From Eukaryota sp. TZLM1-RC (lineage: Eukaryota > Metamonada: BaSk clade), in the NCBI GenBank assembly GCA_040285825.1, contig JAUPSS010000004.1:6703658-6767657 (forward strand): DNA of 64,000 nucleotides, in the 5' to 3' direction. This document shows positions 11,571 through 21,252 of this stretch, piece by piece. How positions within the stretch are numbered: the first letter of the stretch is position 1; each line of letters starts with the position of its first letter. The translations under genes and the position numbers were made by a program. The notes below the pieces were generated by a model. The model did no database searches. It was given only the letters and a program-made list of their open reading frames with translations, and was not told the origin of the DNA.

Positions 11571-12341
11571 TTTATATGCAACGGTAATTTCTTGAAAAAC
11601 CAATTGCAATTAATCAAATGAACCAATGAGAAAACTCTCATCCATTAAACACTTTTTTGACTGAAGAGTATTTTTACTTAATGTTATCCAAAGTTTTGTG
11701 ATTAACAAAACAAAACACAGAAGGTTTAAAAGATGTTTCACACCTGAGGATGATATCAAGATTATGATTTAAAAATTGATTTAAAAATCTTAAAAATGAT
11801 TTAAAAATTGCATATGCATCCGGATTTGTTCAATGCAGATGATTGAAGTTTCTTTATTCTTTTATAACAACAAAGAAATGTTTGCACAGCATTTCCCTTT
11901 TCCACATGAAAACCACAAAGAGATAAGATATCTTTTCAATATAATTTTAACCCAAGCTTTGATTTATAGACCCGAAATACATCACAATTGAAAAGAACAA
12001 TGGTCAACGTCAGGTCGATTTTCGGAAATCACGAATATCACTATCAGACAAAACACTTTGTGTAATCATATGTTTATCTGTTCGACTATAAACTTCCACT
12101 GTCTACTTTGCAATTTCATATTTATGTGATGTATTCGTACTTCTCTAATCTATGACTAATGCCCCACAAGCCAAACTATATCTATGGTGACTTTGTTTTA
12201 TGCTTACATAGTGGAGGAAGGAAGATCACTTCAAGAATAATACAAGTTAAGAAATCTGTGTTTTTGTGTTGTAGACAATATAGACTCAATTTAAGTTCAG
12301 TTGACACAAACTAGTTTTGTGAAGGTTGAGGATTATGACGA
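11571..12341. other. Intergenic / decayed, no gene seen
   Basis: AT-rich DNA between Fanzor D1 and Fanzor A1. A short tandem of GATTTAAAAAT-like units lies near 11765-11812. No reading frame with recognisable protein similarity; it probably includes the decayed N-terminal part of D1. Confidence 0.5.
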
Positions 12342-12424
12342 ACATCATGAGAGTGTAGAGACGACAGAGCAAGGGAAAAAGAGGATTGTAGTTGAGATTC
12401 AATTGAGGTAAGTTCTGCATTGAT
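12342..12424 (-). pseudogene. Duplicated internal fragment of the coiled-coil gene at 57512-58150
   Basis: About 80 bases are nearly identical to positions ~57880-57960 of the coiled-coil gene, encoding NAELTSIESQLQSS...SLALSSLHSHD. Similarity stops at 12424, where the left end of Fanzor A1 begins (TGAGTCCGATGC). This looks like a Fanzor insertion into a duplicated copy of that gene, or a gene scrap carried next to the element. No functional gene remains. Confidence 0.75.
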
Positions 12425-13014
12425 GAGTCCGATGCAAAAATCTGATCTCAATACATTATCACCAGTAGCGAAAGCGAAAGTTGAAGAACAATGTATAGTT
12501 TTGAAGTAACTTAAGAAATCAAGCTTTTGTCTATTTAGGTTGGTTCCTAGGAGAAAGGCCAAGAGCGAATGTGGTCAGCGTACTATTGTTAGTTAGGAAC
12601 GAGACAATTGTAGGTGTAAGGGAGTCAGAAATGTTGTTTCCGCTGACGTTGTCATGTATTTACATCGGAAAAGATAGAGTTCGTGTAAGAAAGAAGTTGT
12701 GAATGTTGTCCTGTCAAGAGTCATTGTTAGGTTAAGTGGTTTCTATTTAAAGATTAAAGAAGTGTTAAGTTGATCAGCTCATTGAAACAACACGTTTTCT
12801 TGATTGGATATGCTAATGTTATCACCTAAAAAACTCCTTCAACTGTAACCTTTTCACGAAAGAAAATAGTTGCGGCAGCTTAAATATCACGTATTATAGT
12901 GTTTAATTATCATTTTGCTGAGGCTTTGTATTTGTATAGATGTAAGAAGTTGTGAATAAATCAAATTTTTATTGTTGACTGTCTGATCTTTTCTCGACTG
13001 ACATATTCACCCCA

Positions 13015-14929
13015 ATGGCAAATCCAGAGTTGCCACGTCGAGGGCGTGTACTCCCCTGGGAGGTTAACCGTCGTGAGCAACCAATAAACGACAGCAAGAC
13101 GACAGTTCCAGCAAGTGCTGCTCAGTTCTTCTCTACTGCAGCTCTTGTTTCAATGGAAAGACAGTTTCGCTATATTCGAACTGTCACTGTGCTTACTGCC
13201 CGGTTAGCACAGCTGTTCGTCCTGCAATATCCGGAAATGGCTTTCTGGTTATATCAACAGCAGTTTTGGAATCAATGTCAAGACTTTGTAATGGTACCTC
13301 ATCCGACTGTGAGACGCCCATTCGAGAATCATATGGAAGTGTACCGCACACTCTATGATGTCTCTTTCCGACCTGGCTGGCCGTTTCCTCCTATTGGCTT
13401 TCAGAAGGGAACCGACAACTGGTGCCACTCTGACATTAGAAGCTTTCGCGCACTGCAAATGGCGAACAGCTTTTGTCAAATACTTACTGATGGCCCTGTC
13501 TCCTGGAAGCTGAACTTCTTCCGGACAATGGCTACCTTCTTTGAGTGCCCTTGCCCAAAGAAATATGCTTCATTAGTGGTGAACACGACTGCAGCCACTA
13601 TTCCTGACTCTTTGCGCGCATGGTATGATGAAGGTCACCATGAGTACATAATGGACCTATTTATTCAGCAGGTTGCCGACCCTCATCGTTTTGACGCTAT
13701 GTTAATGCTGGACAATGTTGATCTCAGTCCAGACAACATCACCTTCCTATTCACTGCTGGGCTAAATATTTTATCCTTTCTGGAAAATATTGCATCTGAC
13801 ACCATGCGAAGAAATGCCGTGTCCCCACCCCCCAGTTATTCTCCTGGCTTTATCTCTTTTAGTCAAAAACTGGAAAAGCATTTTCTCTCTTTTAATGCCA
13901 ACCACTGTCTGCTGAAAGATCCGTTTGCCTTTTTCAGAAAAAAGAAGTATCTGACTTACACAATCAGTTCAGATGCTGTTTCAGTCCGCTTCATTTTTTC
14001 TTTTGCCCCCAAAAAAAATAAGAATCGCCGGACAGCCAGAGAATTGGCAACCACCATAGCCAGTGGGGAACTCGATATACCTGCAAAGAGTCGGAAGCGA
14101 AACTCTAGACTTCAACAACAGGTCCGTCCAGGGCAACGCCGAAGATCTGACGACGCCTATGAGCCTCCGCCAGTTGATCCATGTGAATATTCATTTTGTG
14201 CAATTGATCCTAATGACAAAAATTTGTGTGGTTATTCAATTGGATCAAGAATTGATAATAACAATGTTGATCATCAACTTTCGGGCCTTGTTCTGAATCC
14301 AAAGGCAAGGAAGATCATACACCCACCGGTCCTGACCCATGCATCACCAAATAGCTATTTTGCTAAGAATTTACACAAATATCTTAATGAAATAGCAATG
14401 CCTTTGGTGTGGGTACCGACACAGGAAGAAATCAGCAATCCCGACTTCCGCCCGAGAACTATACTAGACCAACTGCTGATAAATGGAGATCGCCGAGCCC
14501 TGCGCCGCAACAAGTTTGATTTTTTTTATAAGAAGGCAAGAAAGGATAATGGGATCAATTGAAAAAATTAAACTAATGGCTAATGGAAGAGAAACCATAA
14601 TTTGGTTTGGTAGTGGAGGTGATGGGCCATCAAGACAATCTGTGAAAACCCCAAGGAAGCGCTTTTTGAAGGAGATTCAGAAACATTTTACATATGTGAA
14701 GCCTAATGGAGATGAATTCTACACATCTGCCAAAACGAATTGCTGTAAGGTATTCAATCAAAAGGTGTATCACGATGATGGAAGAGTGAACAATGATAAG
14801 TTTGTATGTCCTCAATGTCAGACACTGTGGTCGAGGGACATCTCAGCTTCCAGAAACCAACTGGAGATTGCCATAAGTGAACACTACTACAATGAAAGAC
14901 CTGAGGCGTTTCGGAGACCCCGTAGATAA
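13015..14929 (+). pseudogene. Fanzor family A nuclease gene (A1), single frameshift
   Basis: Fanzor-type RNA-guided nuclease gene of about 640 codons. The N-terminal ~390 residues form an alpha-helical region with no recognised family. RuvC-I is FCAIDPNDKNLCGYS (Asp398). Then come IIWFGSGGDGPSRQS, KPNGDEFYTSAKTNCC with the alternative RuvC-II Glu of Fanzors, the CPQC knuckle, and WSRDISASRN with the RuvC-III Asp. The frame shifts once at a T run near 14520-14530, where A2 has one base fewer, so the catalytic end is out of frame with the start. Every catalytic residue is still encoded. The start ATG at 13015 is supported by A2. Classified as a pseudogene because of this shift; it could be a recent loss or a sequencing error in a homopolymer. 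Confidence 0.85.
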
Positions 14930-15095
14930 GTGTTTTTCCATGTATTGCGTACCTGTACGCGTATTGTGATGTTGCTGCTTTAACTATCATTTGATCGTGA
15001 TATCATAAAGTGATAGAACTAAAGTAAGCTTAACGTCTATCAAGATTGCATGAATTGGTCAAAAGCCAGAAGTGCGTTTTGATAGAAATTCACAG
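14930..15095 (+). ncRNA. Candidate omega RNA / conserved 3' non-coding block of Fanzor A1
   Basis: The 166 bases between the stop codon and the element end are nearly identical in A1 and A2 and mostly present in A3. They contain a short perfect hairpin (GCGTA, loop CCTG, TACGC near 14946-14960) and a longer imperfect stem bounded by CTATCA and TGATAG near 14983-15016. In OMEGA systems the guide RNA scaffold lies at the 3' end of the element and the guide is the flanking DNA, so here the guide would come from the DNA starting at 15096. This role is inferred from position and conservation. Confidence 0.4.
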
Positions 15096-15158
15096 CTATT
15101 GCGGTTGAATTTTGTAATTTCTATTGTTTTAGGCAAAACTTTTGCCTATCCAGGGTGG

Positions 15159-16853
15159 ATGCGTCCAATACCAAACCCAGACCAATCACTACTTGCACAC
15201 ATTAACTTCTTGAAATCTCGCTTTGGTGATCCAGCAACTTCTTCTCTTGTTCGACTCTCTACCAGTAAGTATTTTTATGACCCATCTATGGTTTTACACA
15301 TTCTATGGTCGATTACACCAACTATTGCAGAACTTCGTGATCATTTCACCCCAGTGTTACTCTCCATTCTTGCTTCTAGTTCTCCTTCAAGCTATGACAT
15401 ACCCAGAGTCAAGCACAGCTTACATTCGTGTCTTTTGTCAAATAAGTCAGTTATTTCTCCAACATCTTGTTCTGCTTTTTGTATCAAAATTTTAGAAAAT
15501 TGTCTCTGTTCTTTGGGATTTGAAATTACCACAGAAGCTAGGGTGTCTTTGTCAAGAACACTTTCTGATTTTCTTGCAGCGAGATCTCATAATTGTAGTA
15601 TTAGATTAGCCAAAATGATTAAACCTGATGTGAGTGATGTGTTCTTTTTAGACGATGGCTCTTTATCACTTTGCTTTTTACTTGAAACAATCATTTCTGA
15701 CATTAAGTCTAAAACATGCACTTATGAAGCACCAATTAGCGGTTCAAATACTGAAACTCCTAGTAACAAGGTCAATAATGAAGCTTTATTACAGAGATTT
15801 ATTCAAAAAGTTGGTCCTTCAGCCCACAAGCAAGATTTGATTACACATTCAAAACAGTCTTCACCATCAATTAAATTAGACAAATTCAATCTACATCCGC
15901 CACCGTTATCACCAATTCAGATAGCTACACCTAATCGTTCAAAAAGTGTCAAAAATGAAGAAGATCTTGAACTTGATGATTTCATAAAGGAGTTGGGTGA
16001 CGATGATCAAGAAGAAGAAGACTTTTGTATTCATGCACAGAGACTAGAATCAAAACATCATGGTAGTAACACCAGACCCAAGTCAGCCCCTCAAACAACA
16101 TCAAAGTTCCTTTCGGGAACTCTTCACTCTTCACCAAGGTATTTTTACAGACCTTATTCAGCGGTGACTTCTTCTCAACAGAATAAGAATAGCAACAGTT
16201 CAATGCAACATTCCTACAGACCTCCAACTATTCACGAGAAGGGTGAAGCCATAAGGAATCTTACACGTGCAAGATGTAGATTGTATAGTGCTACCTCTAC
16301 ATATAATAAGCATGGTAACAGTGATGTGTGTAGAGCACGAGAACGTCTGTATCAAGTTTCTGAAAAGTCAGTCTTAGTGGATAAACTTGTCAAACAGCTC
16401 TCTTGGTTAGACACAGGACTCTTCGTACGTTTGGAACTAGATGAGATCAAAGAGCGTTTCAAACCCATTTTGGGACCCAAAGGTATCACTGAAGAGCAAA
16501 TTAAAGAGGGAACAAGAATATCTCGACTTAGAGGCCTAACTCCACTTAAACCTGTAACAAAGCTCTCTATAAATGATCTGTTGAGTGCTGCACGCTATCT
16601 AAACGACAAGGAAGCAATGAGTGAGTTTATTAAAGTAATACAGGAACAGACACCATTAAAGTTATTGGGACTAAGCAACAACTTTACACTTGTGGAGCTA
16701 CGTACAAACTATAGGGACTTGTCAAGGGAGTTCCATCCAGATCGTACAACATCGATGACTCCTGCCGCACATGGAACACAATTTAAGAAGTTTTGTGGAG
16801 AGGTGTTTTGTATTATTCATTCAGCTTATAAGGAACTAGAAGAGAAGTTGTAA
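15159..16853 (+). CDS. C-terminal J-domain protein
   Basis: A 564-residue protein with a DnaJ domain at its C-terminus (about residues 497-564). It reads LKLLGLSNNFTLVELRTNYRDLSREFHPDRTT, including the HPD tripeptide needed to stimulate Hsp70 ATPase. The N-terminal ~220 residues look folded but are not recognised, and the middle (~220-400) is low-complexity, Ser/Thr/Gln-rich and probably disordered. It is likely an Hsp70 co-chaperone with a specific client. The ATG at 15159 (MRPIPNPDQSL) is chosen; the frame stays open upstream to 15072 but without an ATG. Fanzor A1 ends 64 bp upstream, so the promoter must lie in or next to that element. Confidence 0.8.
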   Translation: MRPIPNPDQSLLAHINFLKSRFGDPATSSLVRLSTSKYFYDPSMVLHILWSITPTIAELRDHFTPVLLSILASSSPSSYDIPRVKHSLHSCLLSNKSVISPTSCSAFCIKILENCLCSLGFEITTEARVSLSRTLSDFLAARSHNCSIRLAKMIKPDVSDVFFLDDGSLSLCFLLETIISDIKSKTCTYEAPISGSNTETPSNKVNNEALLQRFIQKVGPSAHKQDLITHSKQSSPSIKLDKFNLHPPPLSPIQIATPNRSKSVKNEEDLELDDFIKELGDDDQEEEDFCIHAQRLESKHHGSNTRPKSAPQTTSKFLSGTLHSSPRYFYRPYSAVTSSQQNKNSNSSMQHSYRPPTIHEKGEAIRNLTRARCRLYSATSTYNKHGNSDVCRARERLYQVSEKSVLVDKLVKQLSWLDTGLFVRLELDEIKERFKPILGPKGITEEQIKEGTRISRLRGLTPLKPVTKLSINDLLSAARYLNDKEAMSEFIKVIQEQTPLKLLGLSNNFTLVELRTNYRDLSREFHPDRTTSMTPAAHGTQFKKFCGEVFCIIHSAYKELEEKL

Positions 16854-16867
16854 ATAAATGTACTTTA

Positions 16868-17059
16868 TTACTCGTTTCGTGACCTTTTAGCGTCAGGTGA
16901 TGGTACTTTAGAGGATGATTCTTGATTGTAGAAATAATTGATGTGATCATTGACAAGTGCGTGAAGAGCTGCTAGAGATTCGGATGGAGTGCCACCTGTT
17001 GCAGTGACTTCGATAGGAGAAGATGAGGCAGTGACATGAGCAGTAGAGGCGAAAGTCAT
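16868..17059 (-). CDS. Small protein of unknown function
   Basis: A 63-residue frame from an ATG, with a Thr/Ser-rich N-terminus, a helical core SESLAALHALVNDHINYFYNQE and a basic tail SPDAKRSRNE. It converges tail-to-tail with the J-protein (14 bp between stops) and starts about 70 bp downstream of the 3' end of Fanzor C1 on the same strand. Family not recognised. Its clean start, acceptable composition and compact spacing favour a real gene, but the evidence is limited. Confidence 0.4.
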   Translation of the reverse strand: MTFASTAHVTASSSPIEVTATGGTPSESLAALHALVNDHINYFYNQESSSKVPSPDAKRSRNE

Positions 17060-17126
17060 GTTTATAGTTTTGTAAGGAAGATGAATCCCTGAAAAGGTAT
17101 TGGTTCAGAGAATGTTCTTGGTAGTC

Positions 17127-19640
17127 TTTGTGTGTGGAAATCCAAATGCATTTACCAAACTACATTGGAAATCCATTCACACTATTCACACTATTTTCAC
17201 TATTTTTTTGACACTATTGAGCTGCCACATCGTTTAAGATGGACTGATATTGTCTTCTACAGAGATCTTCTTGACTACTCTCTTTTTAGTTCCTCTTTGT
17301 CTTCTTTGACCACCCGATGAGGATGTGCTTGTTTCAGGAACTTGCGATGGACAGTTTCTTCTGTTGTGGCCTTCTCCGCGACATATACCACATCTTCTCG
17401 GTTTTTTGTCCTTCTCAGCAGTCTTCTTTTTCTGATCTCTCTGCGAAGTAGATGATCCATTTTCGAAATCTTTTGTTTGAGTTTTTGGTCTCTCGAAAAT
17501 GGATCGTCTACCTTCACCGTTGCAGATGTTATAATGGAATATATATTTATGGCAGAGTTGAAGTCTCTATTCCAGTACGTGCTGCACGTCTGACACTTCA
17601 CTAAACCCCATGGTGTTGATTTTGCTTTTTCTTCTAGTGAATCCTTCTGTTCATCCTTTTCTTGTTGAAAATCTCTTTTTCTGGTAGGATTGTTTTGATT
17701 AAATAAATCAATTTCTTGTTTTAACTTTTTTGCTTTTCTTTTTAAATGTCCTTTGCCCTTAGGACTTAACACTTTAATACTAGAATCGTTGACACATTCT
17801 CCAAAATTTCCCTTGACAGCACAACTAGAACAAGATTTACTCGTTCTATATTCATCAACTAGGAAAATTCGAATAAAAGAAAAAAAGAAAAGAATAAATT
17901 CGATAACCAAATCTGCTTAATAGTTTGCGAATTTCGCTTCATCTTATGGTTGACCTTTTCCCTTCCTTGTAATTCCTTTCGACCTCCAGTCACCATAACC
18001 AATAACTACGTCTTCAGGGGAACCAAAGGTCAATTTGAATCTTTCCAACATGTTTTTTTTCACTTCTTTGATTATTCGAATACGTTTGAAATTTTCTCTT
18101 TCTGAACCATATATCTTGGTAAAAAGTATTCTTATGAACATTGTATTGCTCAAATTCCTTGATGTAATGACCAAAATATTGACTGAAACAAGATGTTTGT
18201 TGCCTGTTTGAGACAGATAAAGAAAATTGGTTTAAAATATCCTGACCAGAGTAATCACCATCAGGTAATTGTACTTTTCAATTTTCTTTTTTCTTTTTTC
18301 CGTTGAACGATATTTGGTATCTTTTCTGTCAAATTGGTATTCACTGGTAGTATATCTGAACGTGTTCCACCAGTGTTTGGGTTTCAGCCGTGCATAATCA
18401 GAGTCAGAGTTAGTATAGCTTGATAGATTTTGTAATTGCTTCTCTCTTCTTTTAATACCTTTGCGTTTTTTGCTTTTGATTTCTGGAAGTTTTCTTTTTT
18501 TATAGAACACATTTTGTGAGATTGTTCTGGGGTAATAGTTACAGCAGGATTTGGAGAAACACAGTGTATTAAATCGTACTCGTTAGGGTCAATGGCAACT
18601 ATTCTTTTATCTTTTAGCTTCAACTTTTCTACATTTTTAGCAGACAAGGAATGTAGGTATCGCTCTGGGTACGTCTTGGAAGTAAAAATTTTGAAAACAT
18701 TTTCATTTTCATCAACCAGGTCTTTACGAATTAAGACCACTGAACAAGCAATCCCCTCTGTTACAATTGAGGAGATTTTCAATTGAAAGCAACCTTTAGT
18801 CTCACGTTTGTAAGATTCCACTACCTTATCAGTTAGTATTTCGGTAAAAACTGACGATCTTATGTCATCTGCTCTCCCTTTGAACTTGCTAAATCTTTCA
18901 TTGAGCAAATGAGTATCGAGTCTTATATGCTGTGGAATCAATGTACTTGTCAATGGAAAAGGATTATTCACTGACAAAGGTTTGCCATTTTGGGAACAAA
19001 ATAATTGAATGGTTATGTTAATATACATAGCATGAGAGAGAAATTTCAATGGCTTGGCTGATTGAGTATAATAAAGATTTTTACCCTTAATAAAAGTGGG
19101 AATTAAACAATGTTTCACATAAGGACAAAACTTCAAAGTCAAATATGGCTGGGGAAAGGGAAAAACAATGTGATCATTGATAGAAAGTTCATCAAAGTTT
19201 CCACCAATAATGGCTTCCCTGACTTTGTTGAGTTCAGTCAATAATTCATGTCCATTGGTTAGAATCATATTTCCAAAAACATATGGAGCTTCTTCACGAT
19301 AGTGCAACTTTTCTTCTTCAACATTATTTAGAGAAAACTCCATATACGACTTTGTAAACATTTTATGTTGTGATTTAATTCAGTTGGGAGATTTGGTTGA
19401 TTTTTTCCGCAGAAGGAACCTCAAACTCCCAATGTGACATTCGTAAGGCTGTATCCCATAGTAAGTGAGTAATTTCACTTGTTTTCGACAGTTTGCCTGC
19501 TAGCCTCCCCATTTTATTATAGTTTCTGGGCATACATTCCATTTGAGCCAACATTTCCAAACATGTTTTGGTATCCAAATGAATAGATTTTGGTAAAAAC
19601 GAACCGCTTTCGGCAACACTTTGAAGGTTTATCATGGAGA
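17127..19640 (-). pseudogene. Fanzor family C (C1), nearly full length, several frameshifts
   Basis: Minus-strand Fanzor. Pieces in order: an N-terminal frame (19375-19635), a long helical/beta region with RuvC-I IVAIDPNEYDLIHCVS near 18585, a lysine-rich stretch (18230-18510), the VVIGYGDWRSKGI segment (near 17975), and FLVDEYRTSKSCSSC, then VKCQTCSTYWNRDFNSAINIYS (RuvC-III Asp) at 17550-17860. After the nuclease, the DNA encodes a CCHC zinc knuckle, CGICRGEGHNRRNC (near 17345-17400), out of frame because four bases are missing relative to C2. A T-rich insert near 17870-17900 breaks another frame. Non-coding similarity to C2 continues to about 17127. Cannot be translated as one protein. Confidence 0.82.
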
Positions 19641-20056
19641 TTTAAGTGATTCCCGCTAGAATTCAAGAAAATATTTCTCACCAAGTGACTCAAAAAATGG
19701 AATGACTTAGAAAGGTCATTGGTGATTGATACAGTTTCTCAATGACACTTTTTGTTCCCAAAAATTTGCGAATTTGAAATTAGGCAACCGAATTGCAAAC
19801 CACAGTACCATTCAGTTTGTTTATTCTCAGCATAAGCTCTTAAAAGTATACACAAGATACTAAAAGCTATCCGCACTATTGAATACCTAATGGTCTTTCC
19901 ATATTTTTTGCGAGGGATGTTTACAAGTGCATTAGTGAGAAACTCCTTGCCATCAGTGAGTTGATTAGTGTTAAATGAAGCCCAATTGAAACTGTGATAA
20001 TATATAAAAATAATCTTATTTCAACTAAGCTATAAGATTATGCATAAATACCAAAT
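19641..20056. other. Intergenic, no gene seen
   Basis: About 400 bp between the 5' end of Fanzor C1 and the 3' end of the racemase-like gene, both on the minus strand. Probably holds the upstream region of C1. Nothing recognisable in either strand. Confidence 0.5.
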
Positions 20057-21130
20057 TTAAACCTTAAAATAATCCTTTTGCACATATTGAGATGTGAAAG
20101 CACTAACTAATGCTGCATAATGAAGTTGAAATTGCATTACACCACCAACAGAATAGTGTTTAGTTGAATCAGTGACATCCACAACAAGATGATCTGAAGA
20201 GGCTCCTATGATGTAGACATCCTTATCCATACAGATAACTCTAGTTGTAATGTCTTGCATTCCAACAGCAAGAATGGCTCTTTTTCGGATACCAATGTCG
20301 TTGAACTCTGGCACTCTGCCAAAAGCATCTCTACCTATATCACCCTCGGGAAAGGAAGGCTTATCCTGAAGCTCGATAATCTCTGCTTCAAGAATGAATG
20401 AATCTTTTTGGAACCCTTTAATTGGATCTCCCTGTCCGGTTGTTCTACCTAATAATAGAGAACAACCTACACGAAGCTGATTGATTCCCTTGGGTAAGCA
20501 TTTATCCATCAGTAAGGGTACACTACTGGATCCCCCAGTAGATACAACGGATATTTTATAACCTAATTGCTTTTCTATTTGGGCGGAGAGATTACTGAGG
20601 AGAGAAAGGTTCTTGGTAGAAGGGAGAACACCTGAGAGACAGGTTAAATTTGCACCAATCCCTATCAATTTCAGATGTCGCAACGACTTAATTTGAGTAA
20701 TAAAATTAAATACGTGCAATTCACCAAATAAGCCTTCACGTCTATCTCCAACATCAACCATTAGCACAAGCTTATGGATAGTGTTGAGCTTCTTGGCGGC
20801 ATTGTTAAGAGCTTTAGCAGTTGAGATTTCGGTAATTAGGCTTATATCAGCAGTGTGTACAACTTCTTTGGCTTGTGAAATTGACGGCAGCCGAACGAGC
20901 ATAAGCTCAACAGCAGGTCCAAAGTGTTTCCTCAACCGTTGAAGGTTCTCGAGACGAGAGTCACCTAATGTTTTAATTCCGGCCTGTACAAACTGACTGG
21001 CAATCTGGATATCTGCACAAACACACTTGGTGATGGCAACAATGGACATACCTTGTTGAGATGCAATGGAGTTGAGCAGTGTCGCATTGTGGTAAAGGCG
21101 TGATGGGTAAATGCAAAGTCGAGGGAACAT
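20057..21130 (-). CDS. Alanine/ornithine racemase family PLP enzyme
   Basis: A 357-residue protein of the alanine-racemase N-terminal-like barrel family, closest in pattern to bacterial ornithine racemase. Seen: the opening MFPRLCIYPSRLYHNATLL, the PLP-lysine strand VAITK (Lys35) followed by TLGDSRLENLQRL, the VDVGDRREG motif, GIGANLTCLSG, the phosphate-binding VSTGGSSSVPLL, and NQLRVGCSLLLGRTT. These features separate it from the YggS/PROSC group, which is shorter. It would interconvert L- and D-ornithine or alanine, using PLP. ATG at 21130 matches the family N-terminus; extension upstream lacks support. The 5' leader (21138-21182) is shared with the gene at 32970-33779. Fanzor B1 ends 123 bp upstream on the same strand. 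Origin by transfer from anaerobic bacteria is possible. Confidence 0.85.
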   Translation of the reverse strand: MFPRLCIYPSRLYHNATLLNSIASQQGMSIVAITKCVCADIQIASQFVQAGIKTLGDSRLENLQRLRKHFGPAVELMLVRLPSISQAKEVVHTADISLITEISTAKALNNAAKKLNTIHKLVLMVDVGDRREGLFGELHVFNFITQIKSLRHLKLIGIGANLTCLSGVLPSTKNLSLLSNLSAQIEKQLGYKISVVSTGGSSSVPLLMDKCLPKGINQLRVGCSLLLGRTTGQGDPIKGFQKDSFILEAEIIELQDKPSFPEGDIGRDAFGRVPEFNDIGIRKRAILAVGMQDITTRVICMDKDVYIIGASSDHLVVDVTDSTKHYSVGGVMQFQLHYAALVSAFTSQYVQKDYFKV

Positions 21131-21137
21131 AGTGTGT

Positions 21138-21182
21138 CTGAGAATTTCACACAAAGTGAATATTGAATAAATATCCCTAATA
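21138..21182 (-). promoter_or_regulatory. Shared 45-bp leader directly 5' of a start codon (copy 1)
   Basis: On the minus strand the DNA just before the racemase ATG reads TTAGGGATATTTATTCAATA and then TTCACTTTGTGTGAAATTCTCAG. The same block, with one 2-nt indel, precedes the ATG of the unrelated gene at 33779. It could be a core promoter, a common 5' UTR element or a dispersed repeat. Confidence 0.55.
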
Positions 21183-21202
21183 ATTGTGTAAACTTCTCAG
21201 CA

Positions 21203-21232
21203 CCAAGGCTTAGTATACACTAAACACCTTGG
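21203..21232 (-). other. Stem-loop after Fanzor B1
   Basis: CCAAGG ... CCTTGG arms enclose inner arms TTTAGT and ACTAA, so the 30 bases can fold into an almost complete hairpin about 20 bases after the B1 stop codon. Position matches where an omega RNA scaffold or element terminus would lie. No second intact B right end exists here for comparison. Confidence 0.45.
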
Positions 21233-21252
21233 AAATACGTTGATTAAAACAG

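Larger units (their letters stand above)
12424..15095 (+). mobile_element. Fanzor family A element, copy A1 (full extent)
   Basis: Boundaries come from comparison with copy A2 (35064-37697). Both start at ATGAGTCCGATGCAA and share sequence to GATAGAAATTCACAG, with unrelated DNA outside. Inside are about 590 bp of non-coding 5' region, the nuclease gene (13015-14929) and a 166-bp conserved non-coding tail. A1 carries about 60 bp near 12466-12530 that A2 lacks, and A2 carries a ~26-bp insert near 35356. No long terminal inverted repeats are visible. The right end lies 64 bp upstream of the ATG of the J-protein gene, same strand. Confidence 0.8.

Noticed and set aside
15072-15158. Starting the J-protein at the upstream open frame from 15072
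   Set aside because: That part has no ATG, and its first bases belong to the conserved tail of Fanzor A1.
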